Below, one piece after another: positions 1 through 7,290 of a stretch of DNA of 17,586 bases. The notes under the pieces were generated by a model, which saw only the letters and a program-made list of their open reading frames with translations, was not told the DNA's origin and did no database searches. The number at the start of each line of letters is the position of its first letter. Position 1 is the first letter of the stretch. The stretch is from UBA2160 sp964588665 (GTDB taxonomy: Bacteria > Chloroflexota > Dehalococcoidia > Lucifugimonadales > UBA1123), in contig CAZPQQ010000069.1 of NCBI GenBank assembly GCA_964588665.1, positions 1 to 17,586 on the forward strand, given 5' to 3'. A program made the position numbers and the translations under genes.

Positions 1-24
1 GAGCCAAGTATCGCGTTTAGCCAG

Positions 25-50
25 ATCCTTCGGCTTCGCTCAGGATGACA
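25..50. repeat. short palindromic intergenic repeat
   Basis: A short element with self-complementary ends (ATCCT at 25-29, AGGAT at 42-46) around a TTCGGCTTCGCTC core, followed by GACA. Sequences of this form recur between genes in many environmental bacterial genomes. No coding potential was seen in the first 109 bases. The function is unknown, and only one copy is in this window. Confidence 0.45.
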
Positions 51-70
51 TTGGAGGAGCTGTTGCTTGG

Positions 71-146
71 AAGCCTGTCGAACCACCCGCCGCAGGCCCT
101 TCGACAGACTCAGAGCCTGCCCTGAGATTTCCGAAGGGGCGAACGG
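71..146. repeat. repeat related to the 78-bp tandem unit, overlapping the transporter gene end
   Basis: The core CCTTCGACAGACTCAG (98-113) and the end GGCGAACGG (138-146) match the core of the tandem repeat at 17360-17586 (CCTTCGACAGGCTCAG, then GACGAACGG), with an insertion between the two blocks. The flank at 72-81 (AGCCTGTCGA) is nearly the reverse complement of the core, so the element can fold. It runs across the stop codon of the minus-strand MFS gene (110-112), so the last residues of that protein are encoded by repeat DNA. Confidence 0.55.
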
Positions 147-1568
147 ATTATCCTAACGGCAATTTCCGACACTAGGCGGAAGTCGGCGCGTTCGCCTTCC
201 GCGACCTTCAATTCCTCGAACTCGTCGGCTTCGAGTTCCGCTTCTTCGGCGTCGATCTCGATCGGCCTGAACACCTTCCAGTAGATCATCGTCGAGACCA
301 GATACGCGGCGGCCATGATCATGAACGGCGTCGTGAAGTCGCCGGTGTCCATAATCCGCGAGCTCACGAATATGGCGGCAGCCGATACGGCGCTGCCCAC
401 CGCGATCTCGATGCCCGTGCTCGTCGCCCGTTCTCGCGGCTCCAGCACCGACATGTTGAAGGCGTCGTCCAGCGGGAAGCTCATCCTGAAGGCGCCGGTC
501 CTTCCGACGTGAGCTATCCCCATCAGAACCAGCAACGCGCTTCCCTCGCCAACAGCCAATGGCAGCAGCCCCATGGCAAGGACGAACGGGATGGCCATCA
601 TCCTGGTCGCGGCGATGGCGTCCACTTTGAGCATCCTCATAGCCAGCAGCGGCACCAGCAAAGTCACGACGGCCAGACTCAGCTCGCCTATCGCAAACAG
701 CACGCCGATTTCGCCTTCATCTGCGTGCATATGTCCTTCGTGGAAGACCACGTTGAGCAAAGGGACCACGGCTGCGGTGCCGACGGCGATAATCGCGCTG
801 GTCAAGACGAAGTAGGCGATCCTGCGCGGATGCTTGATGTCGGCCGTCAGCTTTCGCCATCCCTTGGGGGTCGGCTTCGAACTGCCTTCCAACTCCGGTC
901 GCTCAACCGCCTCGAAGGAGCGAAGCATCAAGGCCGGCGCCAGGGACAGGAACCAGAGGGACAGGCCCGCATACGTCGCGAATCGGTAGGCGTTGACCTT
1001 CCCGAATTCGTCGATGAACATCAACGGCAGCAGTCCGGCCATCAGTGCACCGGCCATCGCGGACATTGTGCGGAAGCTTCCCGCCACGGAAAACAGATGG
1101 ACCCGCTCCGAGGGTTGGCTGTTCTCGGCCATGAAGGCGGCCTCGGACGTGTGGTGAAGGTTGTTGAAGAAAGCCACGAACGCAGGGCTGGCCAGCAGAA
1201 TCGCCTCGCTCCGGGTATGGATCATCACTAGGGCGATGATCGCCCCGACCCCGTCGCCGAGTATGAACGAGGCTTTTCTGCCTATTCGGTCGGAGACGAA
1301 CCCAGCAGGCACAGCCGTGAGGGCAGTCGCGACGAATCCGATCGTGAGGCGAAGGGCCCACAAATTTGACGTCGAAGCCGAGTGCGAGCAGATAGAGGTT
1401 GAATAGGACCGTGAACGAGCCGTGGATCATGTCCATGCCGATCACGTGCAACACATAGAGGTTGGCGTTGCGGCTGAACTCACGAGTGTGAGCAAAGTAC
1501 TCCGCGACGAAGCCGGATACTTGGTTCAGGATCCGGCTGGGCCCTGCGTTGGTGGGATCGACTGACAT
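110..1568 (-). pseudogene. MFS transporter, frameshifted
   Basis: This is a major facilitator superfamily permease of unknown substrate, an inner-membrane protein with many hydrophobic segments. The first part (about 70 residues) is open from 1568 down to the GGGCCCAC stretch near 1353-1363 and ends in LGFDVKFVG. The protein then continues in another frame as ALRLTIGFVATALTAVPAG, followed by the MFS loop motif SDRIGRK between TM2 and TM3. The span of 1459 nt is one base more than a multiple of three, so one extra base explains the break, and the restored protein of about 485 residues is normal for the family. I chose the ATG at 1568 because AGGAG (1579-1575) lies 6 nt upstream, whereas the ATG at 1574 directly abuts it. 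The C-terminus runs into an intergenic repeat. It may be a decayed gene or a sequencing error. Family is certain, substrate unknown. Confidence 0.8.
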
Positions 1569-2038
1569 CCGCATCTCCTGCCTGGCGCAACGATGACGAA
1601 GGGGCGGGATTCACGATCCAACGTGCGGCTTATCGACGGCGGCGGCGTCTTGGCTAAGGTCAGCTCGGACAGCTATGGTCGCGTGAAGCGCCGATCATCG
1701 GTCAACGTTAGGCTCGTGGCACCTCGAAGTCAAGCGATTGGCATCGACCCGGTCCGCCGCACGTCAACCGTCCATCGACGGTGTCAATCGCCGGATAACT
1801 GACTGCATCAGGCCAGAGCGTTGACCGAATGCCGAGGATTGTCGCGAAGAAACTTTGTACAATTCCCAAAAAGATGCGCGCATAAGTCCTTTCGCAGGAA
1901 CGAACCTCATGCTAGCATTTGAACTGAGCGGACTATGAACACTGTGTATGGGACTGGAAAGTTCTCATACTCTGACCTGAATCCGGTTGCGTATCCAGTC
2001 AGGGCACGCTGGCCTTGTCCGCCATGAGGACGGTTTCC
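1569..2038. other. intergenic region between the MFS gene and rsmD
   Basis: About 470 nt separate the two divergent genes. A 69-codon plus-strand frame at 1593-1802 has no recognisable product and no ribosome binding site. The stretch 1845-1990 is AT-richer than the genes around it and contains TACAAT (1858-1863), a good -10 hexamer, but I find no convincing -35 at a proper distance. The promoter of the rsmD cluster probably lies here. I cannot place it. Confidence 0.4.
1705..1733 (-). promoter_or_regulatory. candidate promoter of the MFS gene
   Basis: On the minus strand TTGACT (1733-1728) is followed by a 17-nt spacer and TAACGT (1710-1705). The -35 matches consensus at 5 of 6 positions and the -10 is weak, at 3 of 6. 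It would leave a leader of about 130 nt before the ATG at 1568. Found by eye, so chance matches are possible. Confidence 0.35.
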
Positions 2039-2602
2039 GTGACGACTAGGATCAGCGGCGGCGTTCACAGAGGCCGAGTGATCAGGACGCCGAAGTCGGT
2101 CAATTTGCGACCGACAACGGAACGGGTCAGAGCTGCGGTGTTCTCGATTATCGGGGCAGACAACATTGCAGAGAAAAGGGTGGTCGACCTATTCGCGGGC
2201 ACAGGCGCATTTGGCATGGACGCCCTCAGCAGGGGCGCCTCGCGAGTCGATTTCATCGAGCACAGTCCGGTTCTTTGCAGAGCCATTCGCGCGCTTCTGA
2301 ATGAACTCGCGCCAGACGCCGAAACGAAAGTGCACCAAGGCAAGGTACACCACACACTGCAAAATCTGAAGGGGCAATACGATCTGGTTTTCGCCGATCC
2401 GCCCTACGACTCCAAGGAGATGGACCGAGTTTTGAACGATCTAATACGCTGCCGAACGGTCGCCGACGGAGGGATCGTCGTCCTCGAGTATCGGGCGGAC
2501 AACGGCTCGATAGACGCAGTCGCCGGTTTCCGACGGTTGACCGATCGGAGATACGGCAGCGCCGCGATAACGATACTCGAAACAGGAGACGCCCATGCCT
2601 AA
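2039..2602 (+). CDS. rsmD: 16S rRNA (guanine-N2)-methyltransferase RsmD
   Basis: This SAM-dependent enzyme methylates G966 (E. coli numbering) of 16S rRNA during 30S assembly. The family N-terminus RISGGVHRGR is near residue 4, the basic stretch LRPTTERVRAAVFSII follows, the SAM-binding motif DLFAGTGAFG is at about 50-59, and the catalytic FADPPY is at about 118-123. At 187 residues the length is normal. I chose the GTG at 2039 because GAGGA (2026-2030) lies 8 nt upstream and the protein then starts just before the conserved RISGG. An ATG at 2024 in the same frame would add five residues but has no clear ribosome binding site. The stop overlaps the coaD start by 8 nt, so the two are translationally coupled, an arrangement seen in many bacteria. 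Confidence 0.93.
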   Translation: MTTRISGGVHRGRVIRTPKSVNLRPTTERVRAAVFSIIGADNIAEKRVVDLFAGTGAFGMDALSRGASRVDFIEHSPVLCRAIRALLNELAPDAETKVHQGKVHHTLQNLKGQYDLVFADPPYDSKEMDRVLNDLIRCRTVADGGIVVLEYRADNGSIDAVAGFRRLTDRRYGSAAITILETGDAHA

Positions 2603-3077
2603 AGTGGCCTATGTCGGAACTTTCGATCCCGTGCACAACGGTCACGTGGACATCGCGACGAGGGCCGCAGCCGCCTTCGACGAAGTCATCATCGGGGTGT
2701 ACAAATCGCCGCCGACCAAGACGCTGATGTTCGGCACCGACGAGCGCGTGGAGCTATTCGCTGAGTCGGTTCGGGACGTGCCAAACATCAGCGTGGTGCC
2801 CTTTACCGGCCTGGCGCCGGATTTCGCCCGCGAGCGAGGCGCCAAATTCATTCTCAGAGGGCTTCGGGCGGGCTTCGACTTCGAGTTGGAGTTTGAAATG
2901 GCCCTGATGTGGCGACACATCGCGCCGGATATCGACGTGATATGCATACTGAGCTCGCTCGAATTTCAGTTCGTATACTCCAGCAGGATCAAGGAAGTGG
3001 CCTCGTTGGGCTCGGACGTATCAGCCCTGATCCCGACCCACGTCAACCAGGCACTGACAGCGAAATTGGCGAAATAA
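2595..3077 (+). CDS. coaD: phosphopantetheine adenylyltransferase (CoaD)
   Basis: CoaD transfers AMP from ATP to 4'-phosphopantetheine, the penultimate step of coenzyme A synthesis, in the cytoplasm. The 160-residue protein has the nucleotidyltransferase signature GTFDPVHNGH (8-17, with H14 and H17), a lysine near 42 (PPTKTLMF), the substrate-binding RGLRAGFDFELEFEMALMWR (88-107), and a C-terminal YSSRIKEVA (128-136) in place of the usual ISSSxxKE loop. The ATG at 2595 has AGGAG (2584-2588) 6 nt upstream and overlaps the end of rsmD. The length is typical. Everything needed for activity appears to be present. Confidence 0.96.
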   Translation: MPKVAYVGTFDPVHNGHVDIATRAAAAFDEVIIGVYKSPPTKTLMFGTDERVELFAESVRDVPNISVVPFTGLAPDFARERGAKFILRGLRAGFDFELEFEMALMWRHIAPDIDVICILSSLEFQFVYSSRIKEVASLGSDVSALIPTHVNQALTAKLAK

Positions 3078-3143
3078 TCGGCGCAAGACAACCAACACGC
3101 CAAACAATGACGGACGGCTCCACAATCCAAAGGAGGAAATAGG

Positions 3144-3725
3144 GTGGATTTCGAACAAGCAATCCAGGAGTTGCAGCAACTCCACGGCGGCAGCACTCGT
3201 GTCCCAGGCTTCCGAAAGAAGACCATGGTAGACGGCGACAAACTCGCCGAACTCGTGGGCGCCCTCAAATCGGGTCTGCCTCACGAGATGATGGAAGCCC
3301 AAGAGGTTTTGCGGCAGAAAGACTCCATCCTCAACCAGGCGTACTTGGAGTCGCAGCGTCTCAAGAGCGACGCCGAAGACGGTGTCAGCGCTCAGATGCG
3401 GGCCTCCCAGCAGGAGCATGAGTCCAAGGTCGACGAATCAGAGATCGTCAGAGCCGCGGAACTCAAGGCGCAAGAGATCAGAGACGAGGCCATGGCCGAA
3501 GGGCAGGATATCGTTCAGGACGCGCAAAAGAAGGCTTACAGGACGATCTCCGACTCCGAGGACATCGCTTCAAGTCGACGGGACGGAGCCGACCAGTACG
3601 CTCGCGAGGTTCTCTTCAGCATTGAAGAGCAGCTTTCCGAGATTCTGGGCCAGATCCGCAGGGGAATCGACTCTCTGCCGAGAGACGCGGAGTTCCATTC
3701 GCCGGAGCTTCCCGTCTCGGCTTAG
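3144..3725 (+). CDS. coiled-coil protein of unknown function in the coaD cluster
   Basis: This 193-residue protein is very rich in E, Q, A, D and R. A short N-terminal part contains the pattern VDGDKLAELVGALKSGLP (29-46), and a long helical, probably coiled-coil region follows (about 47-180). The style resembles DivIVA-like proteins and ATP synthase subunit B/E-like stalk proteins, but I see no signature that settles either. There is no membrane segment or signal peptide. The GTG start at 3144 has a near-perfect AAAGGAGG (3129-3136) 7 nt upstream. It follows coaD by 66 nt on the same strand and is probably co-transcribed. A strong hairpin follows. A structural or scaffolding role is a guess only. 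Confidence 0.8.
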   Translation: MDFEQAIQELQQLHGGSTRVPGFRKKTMVDGDKLAELVGALKSGLPHEMMEAQEVLRQKDSILNQAYLESQRLKSDAEDGVSAQMRASQQEHESKVDESEIVRAAELKAQEIRDEAMAEGQDIVQDAQKKAYRTISDSEDIASSRRDGADQYAREVLFSIEEQLSEILGQIRRGIDSLPRDAEFHSPELPVSA

Positions 3726-3755
3726 CGTCCGACCGCGAACTGCCACACGGCAAAC

Positions 3756-3792
3756 AACAGACGCCTCTCCGATGATCGGAGAGGCGTCTGTT
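3756..3792. terminator. 18-bp perfect inverted repeat between convergent genes
   Basis: The arms at 3756-3773 and 3775-3792 are perfectly complementary (AACAGACGCCTCTCCGAT and its reverse complement) around one base. It lies between the end of the coiled-coil gene (3725) and the end of arsM (3830, opposite strand). There is no long T run on the plus strand; on the minus strand TTGTTTGCC follows. It probably acts as a terminator in both directions. Confidence 0.7.
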
Positions 3793-3829
3793 CGTGCGTA
3801 ATGGCGGTTGGACTCGCCGAGTTTTCCGG

Positions 3830-4609
3830 TTAGGACGTGGGCTTGACCGCCTTGATGTTCATGCTGCGGATGCTGGAGCGCCAACCTTCTTCCCCGCCAA
3901 TCGGCGTCTCAGAGAGCACTTCGACTCCCTCGAAGCCAGCGGCTCGCATCTTTCCCAGGTAGACCTCTTTCTGCTCGGCGCCGGCGAGGCAGGCGACCCA
4001 GTTGGAGGTGTCCGCCGCCCGGTCTTCCGGTATTTCGTCCACCAGCACCATGTCGGACACCATGAGCCGTCCGCCGGGCTTAAGAATCCTGAACGCCTCG
4101 CGGAACACCGGGTCTTTGTCCGGAGCAAGGTTGATTACACAGTTTGAGATCAGGATGTCGGCTGTGTTCTCATCCAGCGGCGTGTCTTCCATGTCCGAGA
4201 GATGGAATTCGGTGTTGGAGAGCTTCAGCCGGCGGGCGTTGGCTCGCGCCAGGTTGACCATGTCCTCGGTCATGTCGATGCCGATTACGCGGCCGGAAGG
4301 TCCAACCGCTTTCGCGGACAGGAAGCAGTCGATGCCGCCGCCGCTGCCAAAGTCGACCACGGTCTCGCCGGGCTGCATCGAGGCAAGCGCTGTTGGGTTT
4401 CCGCAGCCAGCGGACGCCGCGAGCGCCTCGGCGGGCAGGTCTTGCGTCTCCGCCGACGAGTAAAGCGTCAACGCCTCTTCGCTACTGGCGGTGGAGCAGC
4501 AATCCGTGCCGCAACAGTCATCGCCGGACGCTTCGCTTGCGCTGCGCGCCAGGTTGCCGTAGCGCTCTTTGACGACTCCCTTGATCTGGTCGCTGTCGAG
4601 TTGTGTCAT
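3830..4609 (-). CDS. arsM: arsenite methyltransferase ArsM
   Basis: ArsM methylates trivalent arsenic with SAM, producing methylated and volatile arsenicals, in the cytoplasm. The 259-residue protein has the SAM-binding motif VVDFGSGGGIDCFL near 84-97, the acidic IDMTEDM (111-117), and the three cysteines expected for As(III) binding: C69 (AGCGNP), C157 (SNCVINLAPDK) and C207 (WVACLAGA). Two further vicinal pairs, CC at 32-33 and 37-38, sit near the N-terminus, as in many bacterial ArsM proteins. AGGAGG lies 8 nt before the ATG at 4609. It lies 54 nt downstream of a PadR regulator on the same strand and is probably in the same operon. No ars efflux or reductase gene is in the window. Confidence 0.92.
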   Translation of the reverse strand: MTQLDSDQIKGVVKERYGNLARSASEASGDDCCGTDCCSTASSEEALTLYSSAETQDLPAEALAASAGCGNPTALASMQPGETVVDFGSGGGIDCFLSAKAVGPSGRVIGIDMTEDMVNLARANARRLKLSNTEFHLSDMEDTPLDENTADILISNCVINLAPDKDPVFREAFRILKPGGRLMVSDMVLVDEIPEDRAADTSNWVACLAGAEQKEVYLGKMRAAGFEGVEVLSETPIGGEEGWRSSIRSMNIKAVKPTS

Positions 4610-4663
4610 CCGTTGTGCCTCCTGAGGTTGTTTACTTCCAATACAGATTGGCGTCGCTTTCCA

Positions 4664-5110
4664 TCACGATTCAGAGCGTCGCCGTTCGTCCACGAATTCA
4701 ACCGCGACGGCGTTCGGAGGGCAGCAGAGGGACGCCTGCGGCATGCCTGTCGCCTCGTGCACCGATCTCGCCAGATACGGCAGAACATCGGCCCAGACAC
4801 CGGCTGCGGTTTCGTGCGCTTCCCTGCCCTTCTCCGTGAGATGACAGATCTTTCTGGTCCGACCGTTCGAAACTTCCTCGGTGCACTCGATGTACCCTTC
4901 GGCCATCAAATCCTTGATGGCCGGGTAGATCATCCCTGGGGTGGGCCTCGACCAACCCTCGCAACAACCTTGGATGGTGTTGGCGATTTCGTAGCCGTGC
5001 ATAGGACGTTTGGACAACGCGTCCAAAAGGAAGTATCGGGATACGCTCTTCTTGACGAGCATCTCCCAGTATTCGCTGTCCCGAAGGTCTGGGGCCGTTT
5101 GTAGCGCCAT
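4664..5110 (-). CDS. PadR-family transcriptional regulator with vicinal cysteines
   Basis: This 148-residue winged-helix protein carries PadR hallmarks: LLDALSKRPMHGYEIAN (28-44) and the recognition region PTPGMIYPAIKDLMAEGYI (57-75), then the wing and LTEKGREAHE (91-100). It has six cysteines: the adjacent pairs C49-C50 and C129-C130, and single C76 and C89. The vicinal pairs are unusual for PadR proteins and could bind arsenite, as cysteines do in ArsR regulators. This is inferred from composition and from the arsM gene 54 nt downstream, not from a known homologue. AGGAG (5123-5119) lies 8 nt before the ATG at 5110. The promoter is covered by a box array, consistent with autorepression. Family assignment is firm; arsenic sensing is a hypothesis. 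Confidence 0.88.
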   Translation of the reverse strand: MALQTAPDLRDSEYWEMLVKKSVSRYFLLDALSKRPMHGYEIANTIQGCCEGWSRPTPGMIYPAIKDLMAEGYIECTEEVSNGRTRKICHLTEKGREAHETAAGVWADVLPYLARSVHEATGMPQASLCCPPNAVAVEFVDERRRSES

Positions 5111-5169
5111 ATATCGCGCTCCTATATATTGGTTGCGTATATATTACCAGGGTATATATGCTGGGTCAA
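5108..5169 (-). promoter_or_regulatory. padR-arsM promoter with four 15-bp-spaced TATATAT boxes
   Basis: On the minus strand TTGACC (5169-5164), a 17-nt spacer and TAATAT (5146-5141) form a promoter. Within it, plus-strand TATATAT begins at 5123, 5138 and 5153, and CATATAT at 5108, all exactly 15 bp apart. The boxes therefore cover the spacer, the -10, the initial transcript with the ribosome binding site, and the start codon. The DNA between boxes is not repeated. A protein bound here would block both polymerase and ribosome access to the start. The likely ligand is the adjacent PadR protein. Confidence 0.65.
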
Positions 5170-5249
5170 GCGATTGGGTTCTGACCGGCGCCGGGGTCTG
5201 TCGTTGGGTTCTGGCTAGTCAGAGCTAGTCGCGAGGGCAACACAGGACC

Positions 5250-5384
5250 GTAGGGGAGGGTTTCAAACCCTCCTTGCGCCTCGCAACGATAGGCCACACG
5301 AGAAAGGCAGTGAGCACGATGTCCTCGCGAGGCCTACTTGTCTAGCCTCGAAACTAGGCAGGAGGGTTGAAAACCCTCCCCTAC
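5250..5384. repeat. 135-bp element with 25-bp terminal inverted repeats
   Basis: The left arm (5250-5274) and right arm (5360-5384) are inverted copies with 23 of 25 bases matching. Each arm is itself a hairpin (GAGGGTTTCAAACCCTC and GAGGGTTGAAAACCCTC). The 85-nt middle has no reading frame of note; it contains the palindrome CCTCGCGAGG. No target-site duplication was found with certainty. This is MITE-like in form, but similar GTAGGGGAGGGTTT repeats also occur singly in other genomes, so it may be two inverted copies. The rest of 5170-5488 holds nothing recognisable. Confidence 0.55.
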
Positions 5385-5488
5385 GCACTCGATCCACCGA
5401 ATTCGATCCAACTCGGTCATGGCGCAGGCCGATACTTTCTAACAGCGCCCAACAGGACAGAACGTTGAAGGAACTGCTGTCTCAGACC

Positions 5489-6925
5489 TCACCGACTCAT
5501 GTCCTTATAAACTTGTTGGCCTTCTTTGAACAGGTCGACTACCTCCTGGCGTTGGGCATCGGAGTAGAATCTCCCTTTCACGTTCACCCACTCCAGAGAC
5601 CGGTCGATGGCCTGGTCGAATGCGGCGCCTGCAGCGCGTTTGTGCGGGCCTGCCTTCCCCGTTGCCACGTACACCGGGCTCGTGTGAGCGAAGACCGGTT
5701 GCGCGAAGCTGTCGCGCGCGTCGCTGGAGAGCCTGGCCGCGACCCATCCGTCGGAATCGGCCTGAGTCTCAATCGTGAATTCGCCCGACTTCGAGCCCGC
5801 TGTGAACACCCTTGATCCGATTGCCTGGCCGTTCGCGATCACCTCCACGGTGTGCACCGGATAGTGCGAGTCCCATCGAACATCGACCGTCAGCCGACCG
5901 TCTCCGGACGCGTCGACCGCGGATCCTGGCGCCTCTCCGTTCACCGACAGGAACACAGCGGGCCCGTTCGTGATGAACGTCCGGCCGCCCTTCAGCGCGT
6001 CGAGCCAGTCAGCATAGTCGAAGGCTTTTCCAGTGCCGGCATAGACCCGGTTGGCCGAGCTGATGAACCAGTCCGATCCTGTCGACGCCGGAAGCCGGAA
6101 GCCCGCGTTGAGCATGCGGTAGTAGATGTCGTATTCGAGATCGGTCCAGTTGGGATCGAACAAGTTGAAGGCGTCCAGTTTGCCCAGGGCGGCGGCCACC
6201 GGCGCTTCCATCGCCTGCCCGTTGTGGCACCAGATGACGATGCCGCCTTGTCGATGTGCGTCGTCGCACGCGTACGAGAGCGGCGGATAGTCAGGATCGT
6301 ACGAGTCGACCAACACGCCGCGGCTCAGCGGGTCCACGACGTTTCTGATATTCAACAGCATCATATGCCCGTATCCGGGTGACCACGGCTCGGAGTTGTG
6401 CCTCGACTCCTCGCCACTTTGGACGTAGTGGTGCGCCGAAGAGAATTCCGTCAGGAATCCGGGGGTGTACCTGTTCGTGGCGTAGCCCAATTCTCTCCGC
6501 TTCAGAATGCTAACGGCGGTCATTCGGAGGTCCTCCACTCTCGGATCGAGCGCGAGCCTCTCGTCAGGACGCGTCTCCTTCTCGTCGTAGTGGATGTGGG
6601 TGTTCCCCGGGTGCCAACCACTCTCTCCCAACACAGCCCAGCGCCTCAGAGCGATCTCGACCGTCTTGACGCCGCGTGAAGGCATCTGCACCGGAATCGT
6701 CGCAGGCTCGTATTCGGTGCCGCGCTCGACGGTGAGTTGGACGGGACCTTTCCCAAGCTCCACCTCAAACGAGCCGTCGGAGTAGAAAAACGGGGCGCCG
6801 GGCCCAACTTTCAGAATGGCATCGGTCGGGTGAGCGAAAATCCCGCTCGGAGCCAACACCTGGACCCTGGACTCCACTCGCTGTCCGGTCTCCGCGTCTA
6901 CGACGACTCCGATCAACTTCGCCAT
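5489..6925 (-). CDS. CehA/McbA-like PHP-type metallohydrolase
   Basis: The protein resembles the CehA/McbA family, named after a carbaryl hydrolase, with a PHP-like metal-binding fold. From the chosen start it has 478 residues: an N-terminal beta-rich region of the carboxypeptidase-regulatory type (about 4-95), then the metal motif NTHIHYD (108-114, H110 and H112), H187 (GYGHMM), H234 (IVIWCHNG) and D285 (STGSDWF), and a beta-rich C-terminal domain. No signal peptide was seen. I chose the ATG at 6925 because a purine-rich site (GGAGAGAGG) lies 6 nt upstream and the similarity to beta-strand domains begins there. An open frame extends to 7084, but its extra 53 residues are Arg/Gln-rich and look non-coding. 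The substrate is unknown; a phosphoester, carbamate or other ester is possible. Confidence 0.8.
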   Translation of the reverse strand: MAKLIGVVVDAETGQRVESRVQVLAPSGIFAHPTDAILKVGPGAPFFYSDGSFEVELGKGPVQLTVERGTEYEPATIPVQMPSRGVKTVEIALRRWAVLGESGWHPGNTHIHYDEKETRPDERLALDPRVEDLRMTAVSILKRRELGYATNRYTPGFLTEFSSAHHYVQSGEESRHNSEPWSPGYGHMMLLNIRNVVDPLSRGVLVDSYDPDYPPLSYACDDAHRQGGIVIWCHNGQAMEAPVAAALGKLDAFNLFDPNWTDLEYDIYYRMLNAGFRLPASTGSDWFISSANRVYAGTGKAFDYADWLDALKGGRTFITNGPAVFLSVNGEAPGSAVDASGDGRLTVDVRWDSHYPVHTVEVIANGQAIGSRVFTAGSKSGEFTIETQADSDGWVAARLSSDARDSFAQPVFAHTSPVYVATGKAGPHKRAAGAAFDQAIDRSLEWVNVKGRFYSDAQRQEVVDLFKEGQQVYKDMSR

Positions 6926-7290
6926 GGCAAGCCTCTCTCCGCCCTGTCGGGCTCGAAATAGATGTTGTGCGCGCGCCTGGAGCCGCGTCCGACTCCGGGC
7001 TTTCGGCACGCTCGGAGGTTGGCGTCTCGTGGCGCTCTGTGTCTCGCGGGCGCCCCTGTCCGCATGCTTCCCTGTGGCGTGCACACTGGTGACATTGGTG
7101 CTGGCGCCTACTCACTTACCGTGACGGCGCGGGTTTGTCGGCCAAAGCCCTGTAATAACTTAAGTCTATGAAAACAAATCGTTAACAGATCTCCAGATCA
7201 GGCAACTGCGAAGGAGATGTGGCGTGCCCGGTGGAGGCGACTCGAAATTCGGGATGAGCCGTTATCCATAGGGAGGGGAGGAGCGTCATA
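6926..7290. other. intergenic region between divergent genes
   Basis: This stretch separates the metallohydrolase and the sigma factor. Long overlapping frames on both strands here are GC-driven and have no recognisable product. An AT-rich patch at 7150-7190 is the most likely promoter area for the sigma factor, but I found no pair of hexamers at a proper spacing. A 15-codon frame with a good ribosome binding site (7224-7271) lies just before the sigma gene. Confidence 0.4.
7224..7271 (+). CDS. possible 15-codon leader peptide
   Basis: GTG at 7224 is preceded by AAGGAG (7211-7216) with an ideal 7-nt gap. The frame reads VPGGGDSKFGMSRYP (the GTG would be read as Met) and stops with TAG at 7269-7271, 5 nt before the ribosome binding site of the sigma gene. 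The position fits a translated leader coupled to the sigma factor, but so short a frame can arise by chance. Confidence 0.2.
   Translation: MPGGGDSKFGMSRYP

Noticed and set aside
509..1231. 240-codon open frame on the plus strand
   Set aside because: It is antisense to the MFS gene. The His/Gln/Arg-rich translation has no family pattern, and the minus strand shows clear transporter motifs.
6926..7084. 53-residue N-terminal extension of the metallohydrolase
   Set aside because: Arg/Gln-rich sequence unlike the rest of the protein; a better ribosome site precedes the ATG at 6925.
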